Shown: positions 1 to 7,899, counted from the first letter of the stretch. The stretch: DNA of 10,547 nucleotides from Herminiimonas sp. (GCA_014377155.1 JACMQD010000254.1:1-10547), one strand, 5' to 3'. Notes: generated from the letters alone by a model not told the origin. Numbers and translations: made by a program.

Positions 1-314
1 GCGCGGCCGAGCTGACGCGCTTCGCCAGCGGCCTGCATGCCATGGCGCGAAGCGGAGATTACGTGCCAGGCAAGCATGACGAAGGCCAGTGCCAGAATTG
101 CAGCATTGACGATATCCTGGCCAACACCTTCGGCGAGCTGGCTGATCTCGCCCGCCATGGCGGCAATTAGCAGCGAGCCTGCAATGCCGGCAGCGACACC
201 GGTCGCAAGCCAGCGGCTGCGACCTGCCATACCGCGCGTCGCTGCGGCGACGATGCCGACGAACAGCGCCGCTTCAAGCGTTTCACGAAAGACAATCAAG
301 GTAATCGCAAGCAT
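1..314 (-). CDS. FTR1-family iron permease (FtrC-like), N-terminal part, cut by window edge
   Basis: Inner-membrane iron permease of the FTR1/EfeU family, which carries iron into the cytoplasm. About 104 codons are visible and the gene continues past the left edge. The first residues, MLAITLIVFRETLEAALFVG, contain the REXLE-type motif (R10, E11, L13, E14) that is the iron-binding signature of the family in its first membrane helix. A second hydrophobic segment follows at about residues 37-52 and a third at about 68-82. The ATG lies 3 nt after the stop codon of the cupredoxin gene, and its GGAG ribosome-binding site sits inside the end of that gene, so the two are almost certainly co-transcribed and translationally coupled. 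The pairing matches FtrB-FtrC of the Bordetella/Brucella FtrABCD ferrous iron system. The C-terminal half, including the second REXXE-type motif, cannot be seen. Confidence 0.9.
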   Translation of the reverse strand, partial: MLAITLIVFRETLEAALFVGIVAAATRGMAGRSRWLATGVAAGIAGSLLIAAMAGEISQLAEGVGQDIVNAAILALAFVMLAWHVISASRHGMQAAGEARQLGR

Positions 315-317
315 GGG

Positions 318-650
318 CTACTCCGCGACGACCACGCCTTGCGCGGTACTCTGGTGAAATTCGCCGAAGAACGGATAGCGCCCCGGTGCGAGAGGTCCGA
401 TGAAGATGGTTGCGCGGCTTGCGCCGGGAATGATCTTTTCGCGGCCCAATTCCTTGCTTTCGAATTCTTCGGGCGTGTCGTCCTTGTTGAGCACCAGCAG
501 CTTGATCCGCTGCCCGGACGGCACCCTGACTTCGGCGGGAATGAACTTATGCGACTGGATGGTCAGCTGGATTTCGGTGTCGGCAGCACGGCCCGTCAGG
601 GTTGCCAGCAACAGTACGGCGAAGCAAGCGATACGGAGGTTAGTGAACAT
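318..650 (-). CDS. periplasmic cupredoxin-like iron-uptake protein (FtrB-like)
   Basis: Small exported protein of 110 residues with an EfeO-type cupredoxin fold. Residues 1-23 form a signal peptide with likely cleavage after GRAA. The mature chain shows the cupredoxin pattern: SHKFIPAEVRVPSGQRI (33-49), the acidic segment around EEFESKELGREK (61-72), and GPLAPGRYPFFGEFH (85-99). Next to an FTR1 permease it probably acts like FtrB in the Bordetella system, handling or oxidising Fe(II) before transport; that role is inferred. The textbook type 1 copper ligands are incomplete. In the C-terminal loop a histidine (H99) is present, but Gly stands where Cys is expected and Gln where Met is expected. 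Acidic residues (E61, E62, E64, E97) and H34 are candidate metal ligands instead. An AAGGGA ribosome-binding site precedes the ATG. No P19/FtrA gene lies directly upstream. Confidence 0.85.
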   Translation of the reverse strand: MFTNLRIACFAVLLLATLTGRAADTEIQLTIQSHKFIPAEVRVPSGQRIKLLVLNKDDTPEEFESKELGREKIIPGASRATIFIGPLAPGRYPFFGEFHQSTAQGVVVAE

Positions 651-711
651 GTCGGTCCCTTCTATGATGAATCAAAATGGTTTTTAAAGGCTTCTACAAA
701 ATTGTCATGAT

Positions 712-729
712 GCGCCTGCATGCAGGCGC
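712..729 (-). terminator. perfect 18-bp palindrome after tonB, possible terminator
   Basis: The 18 bases gcgcctgcatgcaggcgc form a perfect palindrome, giving a 7-bp GC-rich stem with a CATG loop. It begins 11 bases after the tonB stop codon in the direction of transcription. The sequence beyond the stem on the minus strand has only a loose T-rich stretch (caatttt), so a classical intrinsic terminator is not certain. If it terminates, ftrB-ftrC would need their own promoter in the 60 bases that follow. Confidence 0.45.
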
Positions 730-740
730 CTCGCTGCGCG

Positions 741-1424
741 CTATCCCAGCTTGAAAACGATCGGCACCTGAACCCAGGCAGCGACCGCGTTGTCACCTTG
801 CCGCGCCGGCACAAAGCGCCACTGCCGCACTGCTGCCATGGCGGCATCGTCGAACATCGGCGAGCCGCTGCTGGTGAGCACCCGCACTTCGCCGGCCGTG
901 CCTTCAGGCGTGACGAACACGCGCAGCATGACTTTGCCTTCGTCGCCCATGCGGCGTGCCAGCGGTGGATACGCAGGCGGAGGATTATTCAAATAAGCCG
1001 CATTGAAACGTGGCGGTGTCACGGCCACGGGTGCCGGTGCGGAAGGCGCTGCCGGCGCCGGCGGCGCTTCGGGTGCGGCAGGTGCCGGCGGCGCAGAATC
1101 GGCCCGTGACGCGATGGCCGGCGCGGGTTGTTCGGATACTTTTTCGGTTAGCCGAATCGGCGTTTCGGCGCGTTGTCTGACGACCGGCCTGGTGGGCGGC
1201 CGGGGCGTGACGACTTGGGGTTTGGATTTTGGTATCGGTGGCGCAGGCGGGGTGGCAGGCCGCACCACCGGCTGTGGAATCAGTTGTGCCATCACTACGG
1301 GTGGTGTCTGCGGCGGCGTAATCGTTTCATGACGCGCCGACAACGCCGCGTACGTCAGCAATGCAACGTGCAAAGCGGCAATAATCAGCAAGACCGCAGA
1401 ACGAAAAGTGAACGATGGCTTCAT
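741..1424 (-). CDS. tonB: TonB energy transducer
   Basis: TonB couples the inner-membrane proton motive force, through ExbB-ExbD, to outer-membrane receptors. The 227-residue protein has the standard order. A short cytoplasmic N-terminus is followed by one membrane anchor at about residues 8-28; its H19 corresponds to the essential His20 of E. coli TonB, although the preceding Ser of the SxxxH pattern is not kept. Then comes a long Pro/Ala-rich periplasmic spacer (about 37-140) containing PxP and AP repeats. A TonB C-terminal domain follows (about 145-227) with PPPAYPPLARRMGDEGKV, an FVTPEGTAGEVRV strand, and AVRQWRFVPAR. No exbB or exbD is adjacent in the window. The gene starts 72 nt after the piuC stop and has only a weak ribosome-binding site. 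It probably serves the receptor upstream. Confidence 0.93.
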   Translation of the reverse strand: MKPSFTFRSAVLLIIAALHVALLTYAALSARHETITPPQTPPVVMAQLIPQPVVRPATPPAPPIPKSKPQVVTPRPPTRPVVRQRAETPIRLTEKVSEQPAPAIASRADSAPPAPAAPEAPPAPAAPSAPAPVAVTPPRFNAAYLNNPPPAYPPLARRMGDEGKVMLRVFVTPEGTAGEVRVLTSSGSPMFDDAAMAAVRQWRFVPARQGDNAVAAWVQVPIVFKLG

Positions 1425-1496
1425 GAACAGTGGCTCAATTTACTTGGCAAAACCACATGATGCCGCATTCGTCGTGGCCGAGGTACCAGTTTACCG

Positions 1497-2180
1497 TCAT
1501 GTTTCCGCCCACAGTCGCAACAGGTTGTGATAAACGCCCGTCAGTCGCACCGTTTCGTCAGTATCGCCATGGCGCTCGCGCAGCATGATGATGGCGCTAT
1601 CCATCTCGTACAACAAACGGCGCTGGTCGTCGCTGCGCACCATGCTTTCGATCCAGAAAAAAGACGCCAGGCGCATGCCGCGCGTCACCGGCTCGACGCG
1701 GTGCACACTGCTGGCGGGATATAAAATCAGATCACCGGCAGCCAGCTTGACCGACTGCGTGCCGAAGGTATCCTCGATGATCAGTTCGCCGCCGTCATAG
1801 TCAGCCGGTTCGGAAAGAAACAGTGTGGCCGACAGGTCGGTGCGGACCCATGCGCCGGTGACGGCCGAGGTCCGCACCGCGTTGTCGATATGATTGCCGA
1901 AACTATTGGCGTCGCGGTCATAGCGATTGAACAGCGGCGGAAAGGTTTTTTTTGGCAGCGCGCCGGAAAAAAACAGCGCGCTGTTGGCCAGCGCGTCGAC
2001 CACGATGGCGCGCGCGGCCTGTGATGCTAGGGCATTTTCAGGCAACTGACGATTGTTTTTCACCTGCCCCGACTGCGTGCCGGCGGTGATGGTGCCATCC
2101 TGCCAGTCGGCATCGTGCAGGATGCCGCTACACCGTACCACGGCGTCCGGCGTCAATACTCTGGGTACATGCAGCAGCAT
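1497..2180 (-). CDS. piuC: PKHD-type Fe(II)/2-oxoglutarate hydroxylase (PiuC/YbiX)
   Basis: Cytoplasmic Fe(II)- and 2-oxoglutarate-dependent dioxygenase of the PiuC/YbiX family, 227 residues, the usual length. The iron-binding facial triad is visible: H97 and D99 in GNHIDNAV, and H160 in SSVHRVEP. R170 in [10 protein letters not shown] is the likely 2-oxoglutarate-binding arginine. The N-terminal PKHD-family features ([19 protein letters not shown]) are also present. Its substrate is not established; the family is consistently encoded beside catecholate receptors (fiu-ybiX in E. coli, piuA-piuC in Pseudomonas) and is thought to act on an imported siderophore or its degradation. Here it follows the receptor with a 9-nt gap, and its AGGAA ribosome-binding site overlaps the receptor stop codon (TGAGGAAA), so the two are co-translated. 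Confidence 0.93.
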   Translation of the reverse strand: MLLHVPRVLTPDAVVRCSGILHDADWQDGTITAGTQSGQVKNNRQLPENALASQAARAIVVDALANSALFFSGALPKKTFPPLFNRYDRDANSFGNHIDNAVRTSAVTGAWVRTDLSATLFLSEPADYDGGELIIEDTFGTQSVKLAAGDLILYPASSVHRVEPVTRGMRLASFFWIESMVRSDDQRRLLYEMDSAIIMLRERHGDTDETVRLTGVYHNLLRLWAET

Positions 2181-2189
2181 CGCATTTCC

Positions 2190-4376
2190 TCAGAACTTGG
2201 TCGACAGGGTCAACTGCATCGTGCGTGGCGTTCCTGGCAATACGTGACCCGCATACACGCCCTCGTAATACTTTTCGTTGAAAAGATTAAAGACGTTAAG
2301 CTTGAGCGCATACGCCTTTACCGCATATTCGACCAGCGCATCGACGCGTTTGTACGACGGCACCACATTGATGTTGTTGGCATTGGCAAAGCGTGCGCCG
2401 ACGCCTTCGAGGCCACCACCCACTTTCCAGCCGCCGCCCAGCTTGTAGGTCGACCATAGGCTAAACGTGTATTCAGGCGTATTGATCGGCGTCAGACCCT
2501 TGGTGCCGGCCTGGTCGGCCGAAGCCTCGTCGATTTTGGCGCGCATCAGCGCGAGGTTACCGAACACTTCCCACGCCGGCGTGATGCGACCGACCGCTTC
2601 CAGCTCGACGCCGTCAGTGTGGCGGCGACCGGAGAGCACGGCGATGTTCGGGCTCGAAAGATCGGTATTGCGTTCATTGGTTTTTTCGGAGCGAAACACT
2701 GCCGTGCGTACCGACATGTCGCCATTAAGCAATTCCCACTTGGCGCCAGCTTCGATGTTGCGACTTTTTTCCGGATCGGTGTTGGCGGTGCGACTATCGA
2801 GCTGATAGGCCTCGGCCGACGGATTGAACGAGCTGCCGTACGACAGGTAATACGTGGTCAGCTTGATCGGCTGGAACATTAAGCCGGTGCGGTAGCTCCA
2901 TACGTTATCGTTGCGTGACAAAGGCCCCGCTGGCGCCGGCCGGTTGTAATCGGCTTTCATGCTGTCATGACGCGCACCCAGCAACAGTTTCCATTGTGGC
3001 GCAAATTCGATCGTATCCTGGCCGTAGACGCTGATGGTGCGGCCATCGTAGGCATTGTAGGCAGTACGCGTGAAGGCATCATAGAAATTGGCGGGCAAGA
3101 CTGGATCGGCATTCGGACTGCCGACGTTGGTGGCCGGATTGGCCACGCTACTGCTGTTGGTAAATCGTGTTGCGCGCTCTTCCAGGTATTCGAGTCCGGC
3201 GAGCGCTTCGTGTTTCATGCCGCCCAGGTTGAATTTGGTGGTGTAATCCGATTGCAACGCCAACGTCTTTTCGTTGCCGCCACGTGCCTGGCGCTGGCGA
3301 TTGACGATGGTGCCATCGGTTATCGACGTGGTGCCCGCCGCCAGGCGCGGTGCCGTGCCGCGCAGGTCGCGCTCGTAATCGGCATGGCGGATGATGGTCC
3401 GAATCGATGAATCGTTATCGAACAAATGGGTATAAGTGGCCGTGGCAATGCCGGTCTCGTTGCGCTCGTAGTCGGCCTTGGACAAGCCATAGAACCGGTT
3501 GATCGGCACATCCAGCGGACGGCCGTTGAAGTACGGCACGCCCATGTCGGGCACGTTGTTTTCCTTCAGATGGTAGTAGGCCAGGCTGACTTCGTCGGCG
3601 GTGCCGGCACCCCAGGTCAGGGTCGGTGCGACGCCCCAGCGACTCTGGCCGACACCATCACGGAAGGAATCGGTCTTGGTATCCATCAGGTTCAGCCGGA
3701 ACGACAGGTCCGGCGTCAATACCTTGTTGAAGTCCGCGACCAGGCGCTTATAGTTGTCACTACCAACGGTGAGCGCGACTTCGTTCACATCGACCGGCTT
3801 GGCGACCTTGCTGACCTGGTTGATCACGCCACCGGTCGAGCCGCGGCCGAACAGCATCGAGGCCGACCCGCGCAGGATGTCGATCTGCTGCAGATTGAAT
3901 GTTTCGCGATTATATTGGGCGATGTCGCGGATGCCGTCCAAAAACAGATCGCCCACTGCCGAGTAGCCACGCAGGGTGATGTTGTCGCCGATGCGACCGC
4001 CCTCGCCAGCATTGAAGGTCAGGCCGGCGACATTGCGCAGCGCTTCCTTGAAGGTGTTGGCATTGCGTTCGCGAATCAATTGTTCCGACACGACGGTGAC
4101 GGATTGCGGAATGTCCTTGGTCAGTTGCAGCGTCTTGCCGACGCGGGTTTTGTCGCCCTGATAGCCGAGTTGTTCGCGATCACGCGCATCGCGCACCGTG
4201 ACTGGCGATAGCGTGACGTCGGCGGTCGACGTTGACAGAGGTGTTTGGGCACTGACCGGGTTCATACCAAAAACCATCGCGGCGGCGAGGGTTCCTAGCG
4301 GTATCAACGGCGTGCGTTGCATGCCTGGAAGGGCGCCCGCGTCTGGCGTCGTTTGATTTGCTGCGTGCTTGATCAT
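2190..4376 (-). CDS. fiu: TonB-dependent catecholate siderophore receptor (Fiu/PiuA type)
   Basis: Outer-membrane 22-strand barrel receptor that imports ferric catecholate siderophores using TonB energy; 728 residues, normal for the family. A long N-terminal leader runs to about residue 43 (hydrophobic core 27-40, cleavage likely after VSA). A TonB-box-like stretch (DVTLSPVTVR, 53-62) is followed by the plug domain (about 80-190), which holds KDIPQSVTVVSEQL, NITLRGYSAVGDLFLDGIRD and the motif IDILRGSASMLFGRGSTGG. The barrel then extends to a C-terminal aromatic residue (F728 in LTLSTKF), the usual signal for outer-membrane insertion. The segment YYHLKENNVPDMGVPYF is typical of the Fiu/PiuA/BfrD branch. 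Adjacent piuC and tonB support the assignment, and a Fur operator lies upstream. The exact ligand cannot be read from sequence; Fiu and PiuA could both be fair names. Confidence 0.92.
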   Translation of the reverse strand: MIKHAANQTTPDAGALPGMQRTPLIPLGTLAAAMVFGMNPVSAQTPLSTSTADVTLSPVTVRDARDREQLGYQGDKTRVGKTLQLTKDIPQSVTVVSEQLIRERNANTFKEALRNVAGLTFNAGEGGRIGDNITLRGYSAVGDLFLDGIRDIAQYNRETFNLQQIDILRGSASMLFGRGSTGGVINQVSKVAKPVDVNEVALTVGSDNYKRLVADFNKVLTPDLSFRLNLMDTKTDSFRDGVGQSRWGVAPTLTWGAGTADEVSLAYYHLKENNVPDMGVPYFNGRPLDVPINRFYGLSKADYERNETGIATATYTHLFDNDSSIRTIIRHADYERDLRGTAPRLAAGTTSITDGTIVNRQRQARGGNEKTLALQSDYTTKFNLGGMKHEALAGLEYLEERATRFTNSSSVANPATNVGSPNADPVLPANFYDAFTRTAYNAYDGRTISVYGQDTIEFAPQWKLLLGARHDSMKADYNRPAPAGPLSRNDNVWSYRTGLMFQPIKLTTYYLSYGSSFNPSAEAYQLDSRTANTDPEKSRNIEAGAKWELLNGDMSVRTAVFRSEKTNERNTDLSSPNIAVLSGRRHTDGVELEAVGRITPAWEVFGNLALMRAKIDEASADQAGTKGLTPINTPEYTFSLWSTYKLGGGWKVGGGLEGVGARFANANNINVVPSYKRVDALVEYAVKAYALKLNVFNLFNEKYYEGVYAGHVLPGTPRTMQLTLSTKF

Positions 4377-4431
4377 GTGTTTTTTCGGTTAGTAAAAAGA
4401 AAACCCGTATACCGCCATTTACTCTAACGCG

Positions 4432-4450
4432 AATGATATCAATTCTCATT
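4432..4450 (-). promoter_or_regulatory. Fur box (iron-responsive operator) upstream of the receptor gene
   Basis: On the minus strand this site reads AATGAGAATTGATATCATT, close to the proteobacterial Fur consensus with an inverted arrangement of AATGA-type half-sites. It lies 55 bases upstream of the receptor start codon, a position that would overlap the core promoter. Binding of Fe-Fur would repress the receptor-piuC-tonB unit when iron is plentiful. It lies about 120 bases before gabD on the other strand and may not affect that gene. No -10/-35 pair could be placed with confidence. Confidence 0.8.
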
Positions 4451-4573
4451 TGTAAATGGAAGGGGTTTTGTTGATTGCTTGTGCAGCACGTTCCCGGCAG
4501 CTGCGGTACGGCAATGCAGATAGCACGCCGCTGGGTTATCCTTGCTCCTTTCGCTTGAAAGCAGGAGACCGAC

Positions 4574-6046
4574 ATGCCGAACACATTTAAAGTCAATCTC
4601 AAGGATTCGTCGCTGTTACATAACCAGGCTTATCTGAACGGTGCCTGGATCGATGGCGCGAGCCGTTTCGATGTCGTCAATCCTGCCAACGGCGCGCGCG
4701 TCGGGCAGGTGCCGAATCTGGGCGCAGCCGAAGCGCAGCAAGCCATCGATGCTGCCAGCGCTGCATTTCCAGCCTGGGCCGCCAGAACCGGCAAAGACCG
4801 CGCCGCGATCATGCGCAAATGGTTCGATCTGTTGATCGACAACGCCGACGACCTGGCCATGCTAATGACTGCCGAACAGGGCAAGCCACTTGCCGAAGCC
4901 AGGGGTGAAGTCGCCTACGGTGCCAGTTTCATCGAATGGTTTGCCGAAGAAGCCAAGCGCGTCAGCGGCGACGTGCTGGGCTCGACCTGGAGCGACAAGC
5001 GCATGGTCGTCATCAAGCAGCCGATCGGCGTATGCGCTGCGATTACGCCGTGGAATTTCCCGATTGCAATGATCACGCGCAAAGTAGCGCCGGCCATTGC
5101 CGCGGGCTGCACGATCGTCATCAAGCCTGCCGAACAGACACCGCTGTCTGCGCTGGCGATGGCCGAATTGGCGCACCGGGCAGGCTTGCCACCAGGCGTC
5201 ATCAATATCGTCACTGCCGACGCCGACCGTTCGATCGAGATCGGCAACGTGCTGTGCGCCAGCCCGACCGTCCGTCATCTGTCGTTTACCGGCTCGACGC
5301 CGGTCGGCCGCATTTTGATGAAGCAATGCGCGCCCACCGTCAAGAAACTCGGCCTGGAGCTGGGCGGTCATGCGCCGTTCATCGTCTTCGACGATGCCGA
5401 CCTCGATGCCGCAGTCGAAGGCGCGCTGCAGTCGAAATACCGCAACGCCGGCCAGACCTGCGTGTGCACCAACCGTTTTTATGCGCATGAATCGATCTAC
5501 GATGCCTTCGTCGACAAGCTTGCGGCTGGCGCTGCGAAGATCAAGGTCGGCGACGGCTTCGAACCGGGCGTAAGCCAAGGTCCGCTGATCGATGACCAGG
5601 CAATTGCCAAGGTGGCCGAACATGTGGCCGATGCACGCGCCAAGGGTGCCACGGTCGTAACTGGTGGCAAGCTGCATGCGCTGGGCGGGCACTTCTACGA
5701 GCCGACCGTGCTGTCGAACGTCACCGCTGACATGCAGATCATGCGCGAGGAGACCTTCGGTCCCGTGGCGGCGGTAATGAAATTCACCACCGAGGATGAA
5801 GTGATCGCAGCGGCCAACGACACCGACTTCGGCCTGGCCAGTTATTTCTATTCGCGCGATATTGGCCGCGTCTGGCGCGTCGCCGAAAAACTCGACTATG
5901 GCATGGTGGGCATCAATACCGGCCTGATCTCCAACGAGGTGGCCCCTTTCGGCGGCGTCAAGCAATCCGGCCTGGGGCGTGAAGGCTCGAAGTACGGGAT
6001 GGATGAATATCTCGAGATCAAATACTTGTGCATGGGCGGGATCTGA
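4574..6046 (+). CDS. gabD: NAD(P)-dependent succinate-semialdehyde dehydrogenase
   Basis: Cytoplasmic aldehyde dehydrogenase that oxidises succinate semialdehyde to succinate, the last step of 4-aminobutyrate (GABA) breakdown into the TCA cycle. The 490 residues match the usual GabD length. The catalytic cysteine is C296 in NAGQTCVCTNR and the general base is E262 in LELGGHAPFIVFDDADL. The oxyanion Asn is N161 in TPWNFP, the cofactor-binding Lys is K184 in VIKPAEQTP, and FTGSTPVG (238-245) is the nucleotide-binding turn. C298, two residues after the catalytic Cys, is typical of GabD and forms a redox-switch disulfide in some homologues. The start is fixed by AGGAG six bases before the ATG. 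No gabT or gabP is adjacent, so a related semialdehyde such as glutarate semialdehyde remains possible as substrate. Confidence 0.93.
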   Translation: MPNTFKVNLKDSSLLHNQAYLNGAWIDGASRFDVVNPANGARVGQVPNLGAAEAQQAIDAASAAFPAWAARTGKDRAAIMRKWFDLLIDNADDLAMLMTAEQGKPLAEARGEVAYGASFIEWFAEEAKRVSGDVLGSTWSDKRMVVIKQPIGVCAAITPWNFPIAMITRKVAPAIAAGCTIVIKPAEQTPLSALAMAELAHRAGLPPGVINIVTADADRSIEIGNVLCASPTVRHLSFTGSTPVGRILMKQCAPTVKKLGLELGGHAPFIVFDDADLDAAVEGALQSKYRNAGQTCVCTNRFYAHESIYDAFVDKLAAGAAKIKVGDGFEPGVSQGPLIDDQAIAKVAEHVADARAKGATVVTGGKLHALGGHFYEPTVLSNVTADMQIMREETFGPVAAVMKFTTEDEVIAAANDTDFGLASYFYSRDIGRVWRVAEKLDYGMVGINTGLISNEVAPFGGVKQSGLGREGSKYGMDEYLEIKYLCMGGI

Positions 6047-6069
6047 CGTTCGATTGCTTGTGATCGATT

Positions 6070-6110
6070 GTCCAGGCGCCCTACTGCCTGGACTGCGTTC
6101 CTATTTTTTT
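6070..6110 (+). terminator. hairpin with distal T-run after gabD
   Basis: An 8-bp perfect stem, GTCCAGGC (6070-6077) with GCCTGGAC (6086-6093), encloses an 8-base loop and is followed ten bases later by seven Ts (6104-6110). It lies 24 bases after the gabD stop. The gap between stem and T-run is longer than in a textbook intrinsic terminator, so efficiency is uncertain. Confidence 0.55.
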
Positions 6111-6186
6111 AATGCCGAAAGTCGGCCTGACAAACGTTTCGCCAGCCTGTCATCGGCGACGAATAGCGGTCAGCACTGATAGATAA

Positions 6187-7464
6187 ATGCCTTCCACTAC
6201 ACCCCCTACTTCCCCTTCCGGTCCAGCCCGGGCCAGCCTGACTGCCGCTGCCGCGCTGGCACCGCTGCTGGCAGCGCTGGCCATGCTCGGGCCGTTTTCG
6301 ATCGATACCTATCTGCCGGCATTTCCCAGTATTCAGGCATCGCTGCATGCCAGCCCAATCGAAGTCCAGCAGACCCTGACGGCCTACATGTTCGCGTTTG
6401 CGGTAATGATCCTGTGGCACGGCGCATTGTCGGACGCCTTCGGACGACGCAATATCATTCTTGCCTCGCTGGCCGTGTTTGCGGTCGCCTCGCTCGGTTG
6501 CGCGGCGGCGCATAGCGTCCATTATTTGTGGGCCTTCCGCATGCTGCAGGGCATTTCGGCAGGCGCTGGCGTGGTAGTGGGCCGCGCCATTATTCGGGAT
6601 GTCTATGCAGGTGCGCCGGCCGAACGACTGCTGTCGCTGGTGACGATGATTTTTTCGATCGCACCGGCCATCGCACCGATCCTGGGCGGCTACATCGTCA
6701 AGCTGCTCGACTGGCGTTCGATCTTCCTGTTCCTGTTTCTGTATACCGCGCTGCTGCTGTGGTGGTGCTTCAAGCGTTTACCGGAAACCCTGCCGCCAGC
6801 GGCACGCCAGCCGTTCAGTTTCGCGTTCCTGTCTCAGAGCTATCGCACCGTATTCGGCTCGCCGTTGTTCCATCTGCAAGCCGGCGCCGTGGCGTTCAAT
6901 TTCGCGGGACTGTTCCTGTATGTATCGGCGGCGCCGGCGTTTCTGACGCAACATCTACACCTTGGTCCGGACCAGTTCGGCTGGATGTTCATTCCGTCCG
7001 TTTCGGGAATTTTCCTGGGGGCGCTGGCCGCTAACCGCATGGCCGGCAACATTACCGTCTCGAAGCAGGTCAGGATCGGATTTTTTCTGCTGGTTGGCGC
7101 CGCGCTGTCCAATGTGGGTTATCACCTGGTCTTGCCGCCAGCGCTGCCATGGTCGGTTATTCCGCTGTTTTTCTATACCTTCGGCATGTCGATGGTGGCA
7201 CCCGGCGCGACTTTGCTGGTACTCGACCTGTTCCCGACAATTCGCGGCGTGGTCGCCTCATGCCAGTCGTTTACGCTAACGATGCTGGGTGCGTTGGTGG
7301 CGGGTGTGATTGCGCCGATTCTCGATACTTCGGTGTTGTACCTGGCAATTGGGCAACTTACCTTCACTTGCCTGGCACTGGCGTTCTGGAGTGGCAGCCG
7401 GTCTTACCGCCGCTTGCTCGCGCGCCAGAAAGAAAAGACCAACGCCTGGGAGACGGTGGAATAG
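6187..7464 (+). CDS. Bcr/CflA-family multidrug efflux MFS transporter
   Basis: Inner-membrane proton-driven antiporter of the drug-resistance (DHA1) branch of the major facilitator superfamily; 425 residues with about 12 hydrophobic segments. Family signatures are clear: GPFSIDTYLPAFPSI with D40 at the end of helix 1; motif A in the loop after helix 2 (GALSDAFGRRNI, 79-90); RMLQGISAGAGVVVGRAIIRD (118-138), the motif B region; and IAPAIAPILGG (158-168), the motif C antiporter signature. Bcr/CflA members export compounds such as bicyclomycin, chloramphenicol, sulfonamides or cysteine; the substrate here cannot be told. An in-frame TAA lies immediately before the ATG, so the start cannot be further upstream, and there is no evident Shine-Dalgarno sequence. 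The stop codon lies within one copy of a short tandem repeat. Confidence 0.92.
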   Translation: MPSTTPPTSPSGPARASLTAAAALAPLLAALAMLGPFSIDTYLPAFPSIQASLHASPIEVQQTLTAYMFAFAVMILWHGALSDAFGRRNIILASLAVFAVASLGCAAAHSVHYLWAFRMLQGISAGAGVVVGRAIIRDVYAGAPAERLLSLVTMIFSIAPAIAPILGGYIVKLLDWRSIFLFLFLYTALLLWWCFKRLPETLPPAARQPFSFAFLSQSYRTVFGSPLFHLQAGAVAFNFAGLFLYVSAAPAFLTQHLHLGPDQFGWMFIPSVSGIFLGALAANRMAGNITVSKQVRIGFFLLVGAALSNVGYHLVLPPALPWSVIPLFFYTFGMSMVAPGATLLVLDLFPTIRGVVASCQSFTLTMLGALVAGVIAPILDTSVLYLAIGQLTFTCLALAFWSGSRSYRRLLARQKEKTNAWETVE

Positions 7465-7485
7465 ACAAGTGGTGGAATAGACAAG
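7455..7485. repeat. 15-bp direct repeat across the efflux-gene stop codon
   Basis: The 15 bases ggtggaatagacaag occur at 7455-7469 and again at 7471-7485, separated by one T, giving a 16-bp tandem period. The first copy includes the last codons and TAG stop of the efflux gene; the second lies just outside it. This looks like a recent small tandem duplication by replication slippage with no effect on the protein. Confidence 0.85.
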
Positions 7486-7553
7486 CGACCCGCCGCCTCC
7501 GGCTCGCGACGACCCATCCTGGCGAGCGGCCCGGTGGAATTCCTGCAATCGTT

Positions 7554-7898
7554 CTAATTGATGATCAGGACATCCTTGCTGCAGCAATCCACCAGCTTTT
7601 GGTACACCTCCGGCATCACATTGATGCAACCATTCGTGATATCGCGCCGCTGCGCCACATGATTGGCGGTCAGGCGCTCGACCCGGCGCTCTTTCGGATT
7701 GAGTGTATAGACCCGATGGATCGCCCACAGGTAGTGTTGATTTTCCTTGTAGACCAGTATGTCGCCGCCATACCCGACCGTCTGTATCTGCTGTTGCGAC
7801 AGCGAAAACATGCCGACCGGCGTGTTGGCGCCGACCAGTGCCGGATAGCAGGTTCCGGAAAAACAGATCGATGCAAGCGCCAAGTTGACGACAATCAT
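7554..7898 (-). CDS. YkuD-type L,D-transpeptidase domain protein without signal peptide
   Basis: A 114-residue protein consisting almost wholly of a YkuD catalytic domain, the fold of L,D-transpeptidases that crosslink peptidoglycan or anchor proteins to it. Recognisable segments are CYPALVGANTPVGMFSL (17-33), GYGGDILVYKEN (42-53), AIHRVYTLNP (59-68), and the active-site region RRDITNGCINVMPEVYQKL (84-102), with C91 as the likely nucleophile and H61 as a candidate catalytic His. The textbook [S/T]HGC motif reads TNGC here (N89 for His), and the gap from H61 is longer than the classical 14-17 residues. The chain starts directly on the first domain strand (MIVVNLALASICF) with no basic n-region or cleavage site, although the domain normally works in the periplasm. 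The ATG lies one base after the upstream gene's stop (TGACATG), with no Shine-Dalgarno sequence, so translation probably depends on coupling or on a frameshift fusion with that gene. Confidence 0.78.
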   Translation of the reverse strand: MIVVNLALASICFSGTCYPALVGANTPVGMFSLSQQQIQTVGYGGDILVYKENQHYLWAIHRVYTLNPKERRVERLTANHVAQRRDITNGCINVMPEVYQKLVDCCSKDVLIIN

Positions 7899-7899
7899 G

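Noticed and set aside
3426..4211. Plus-strand open frame of 261 codons antisense to the siderophore receptor
   Set aside because: The receptor on the other strand is unambiguous, and the antisense product shows no family features or ribosome-binding site.
4862..5965. Long minus-strand open frame of 367 codons antisense to gabD
   Set aside because: It is a mirror of the strongly biased GC codon pattern of gabD, its protein has no recognisable motif and is rich in Arg/Gly/Asp, and gabD itself has full catalytic residues.
7465..7553. Possible bidirectional terminator between the convergent efflux and YkuD genes
   Set aside because: A 6-bp stem (GCTCGC/GCGAGC) with a 14-base loop can be drawn, but it has no T-run on either strand.
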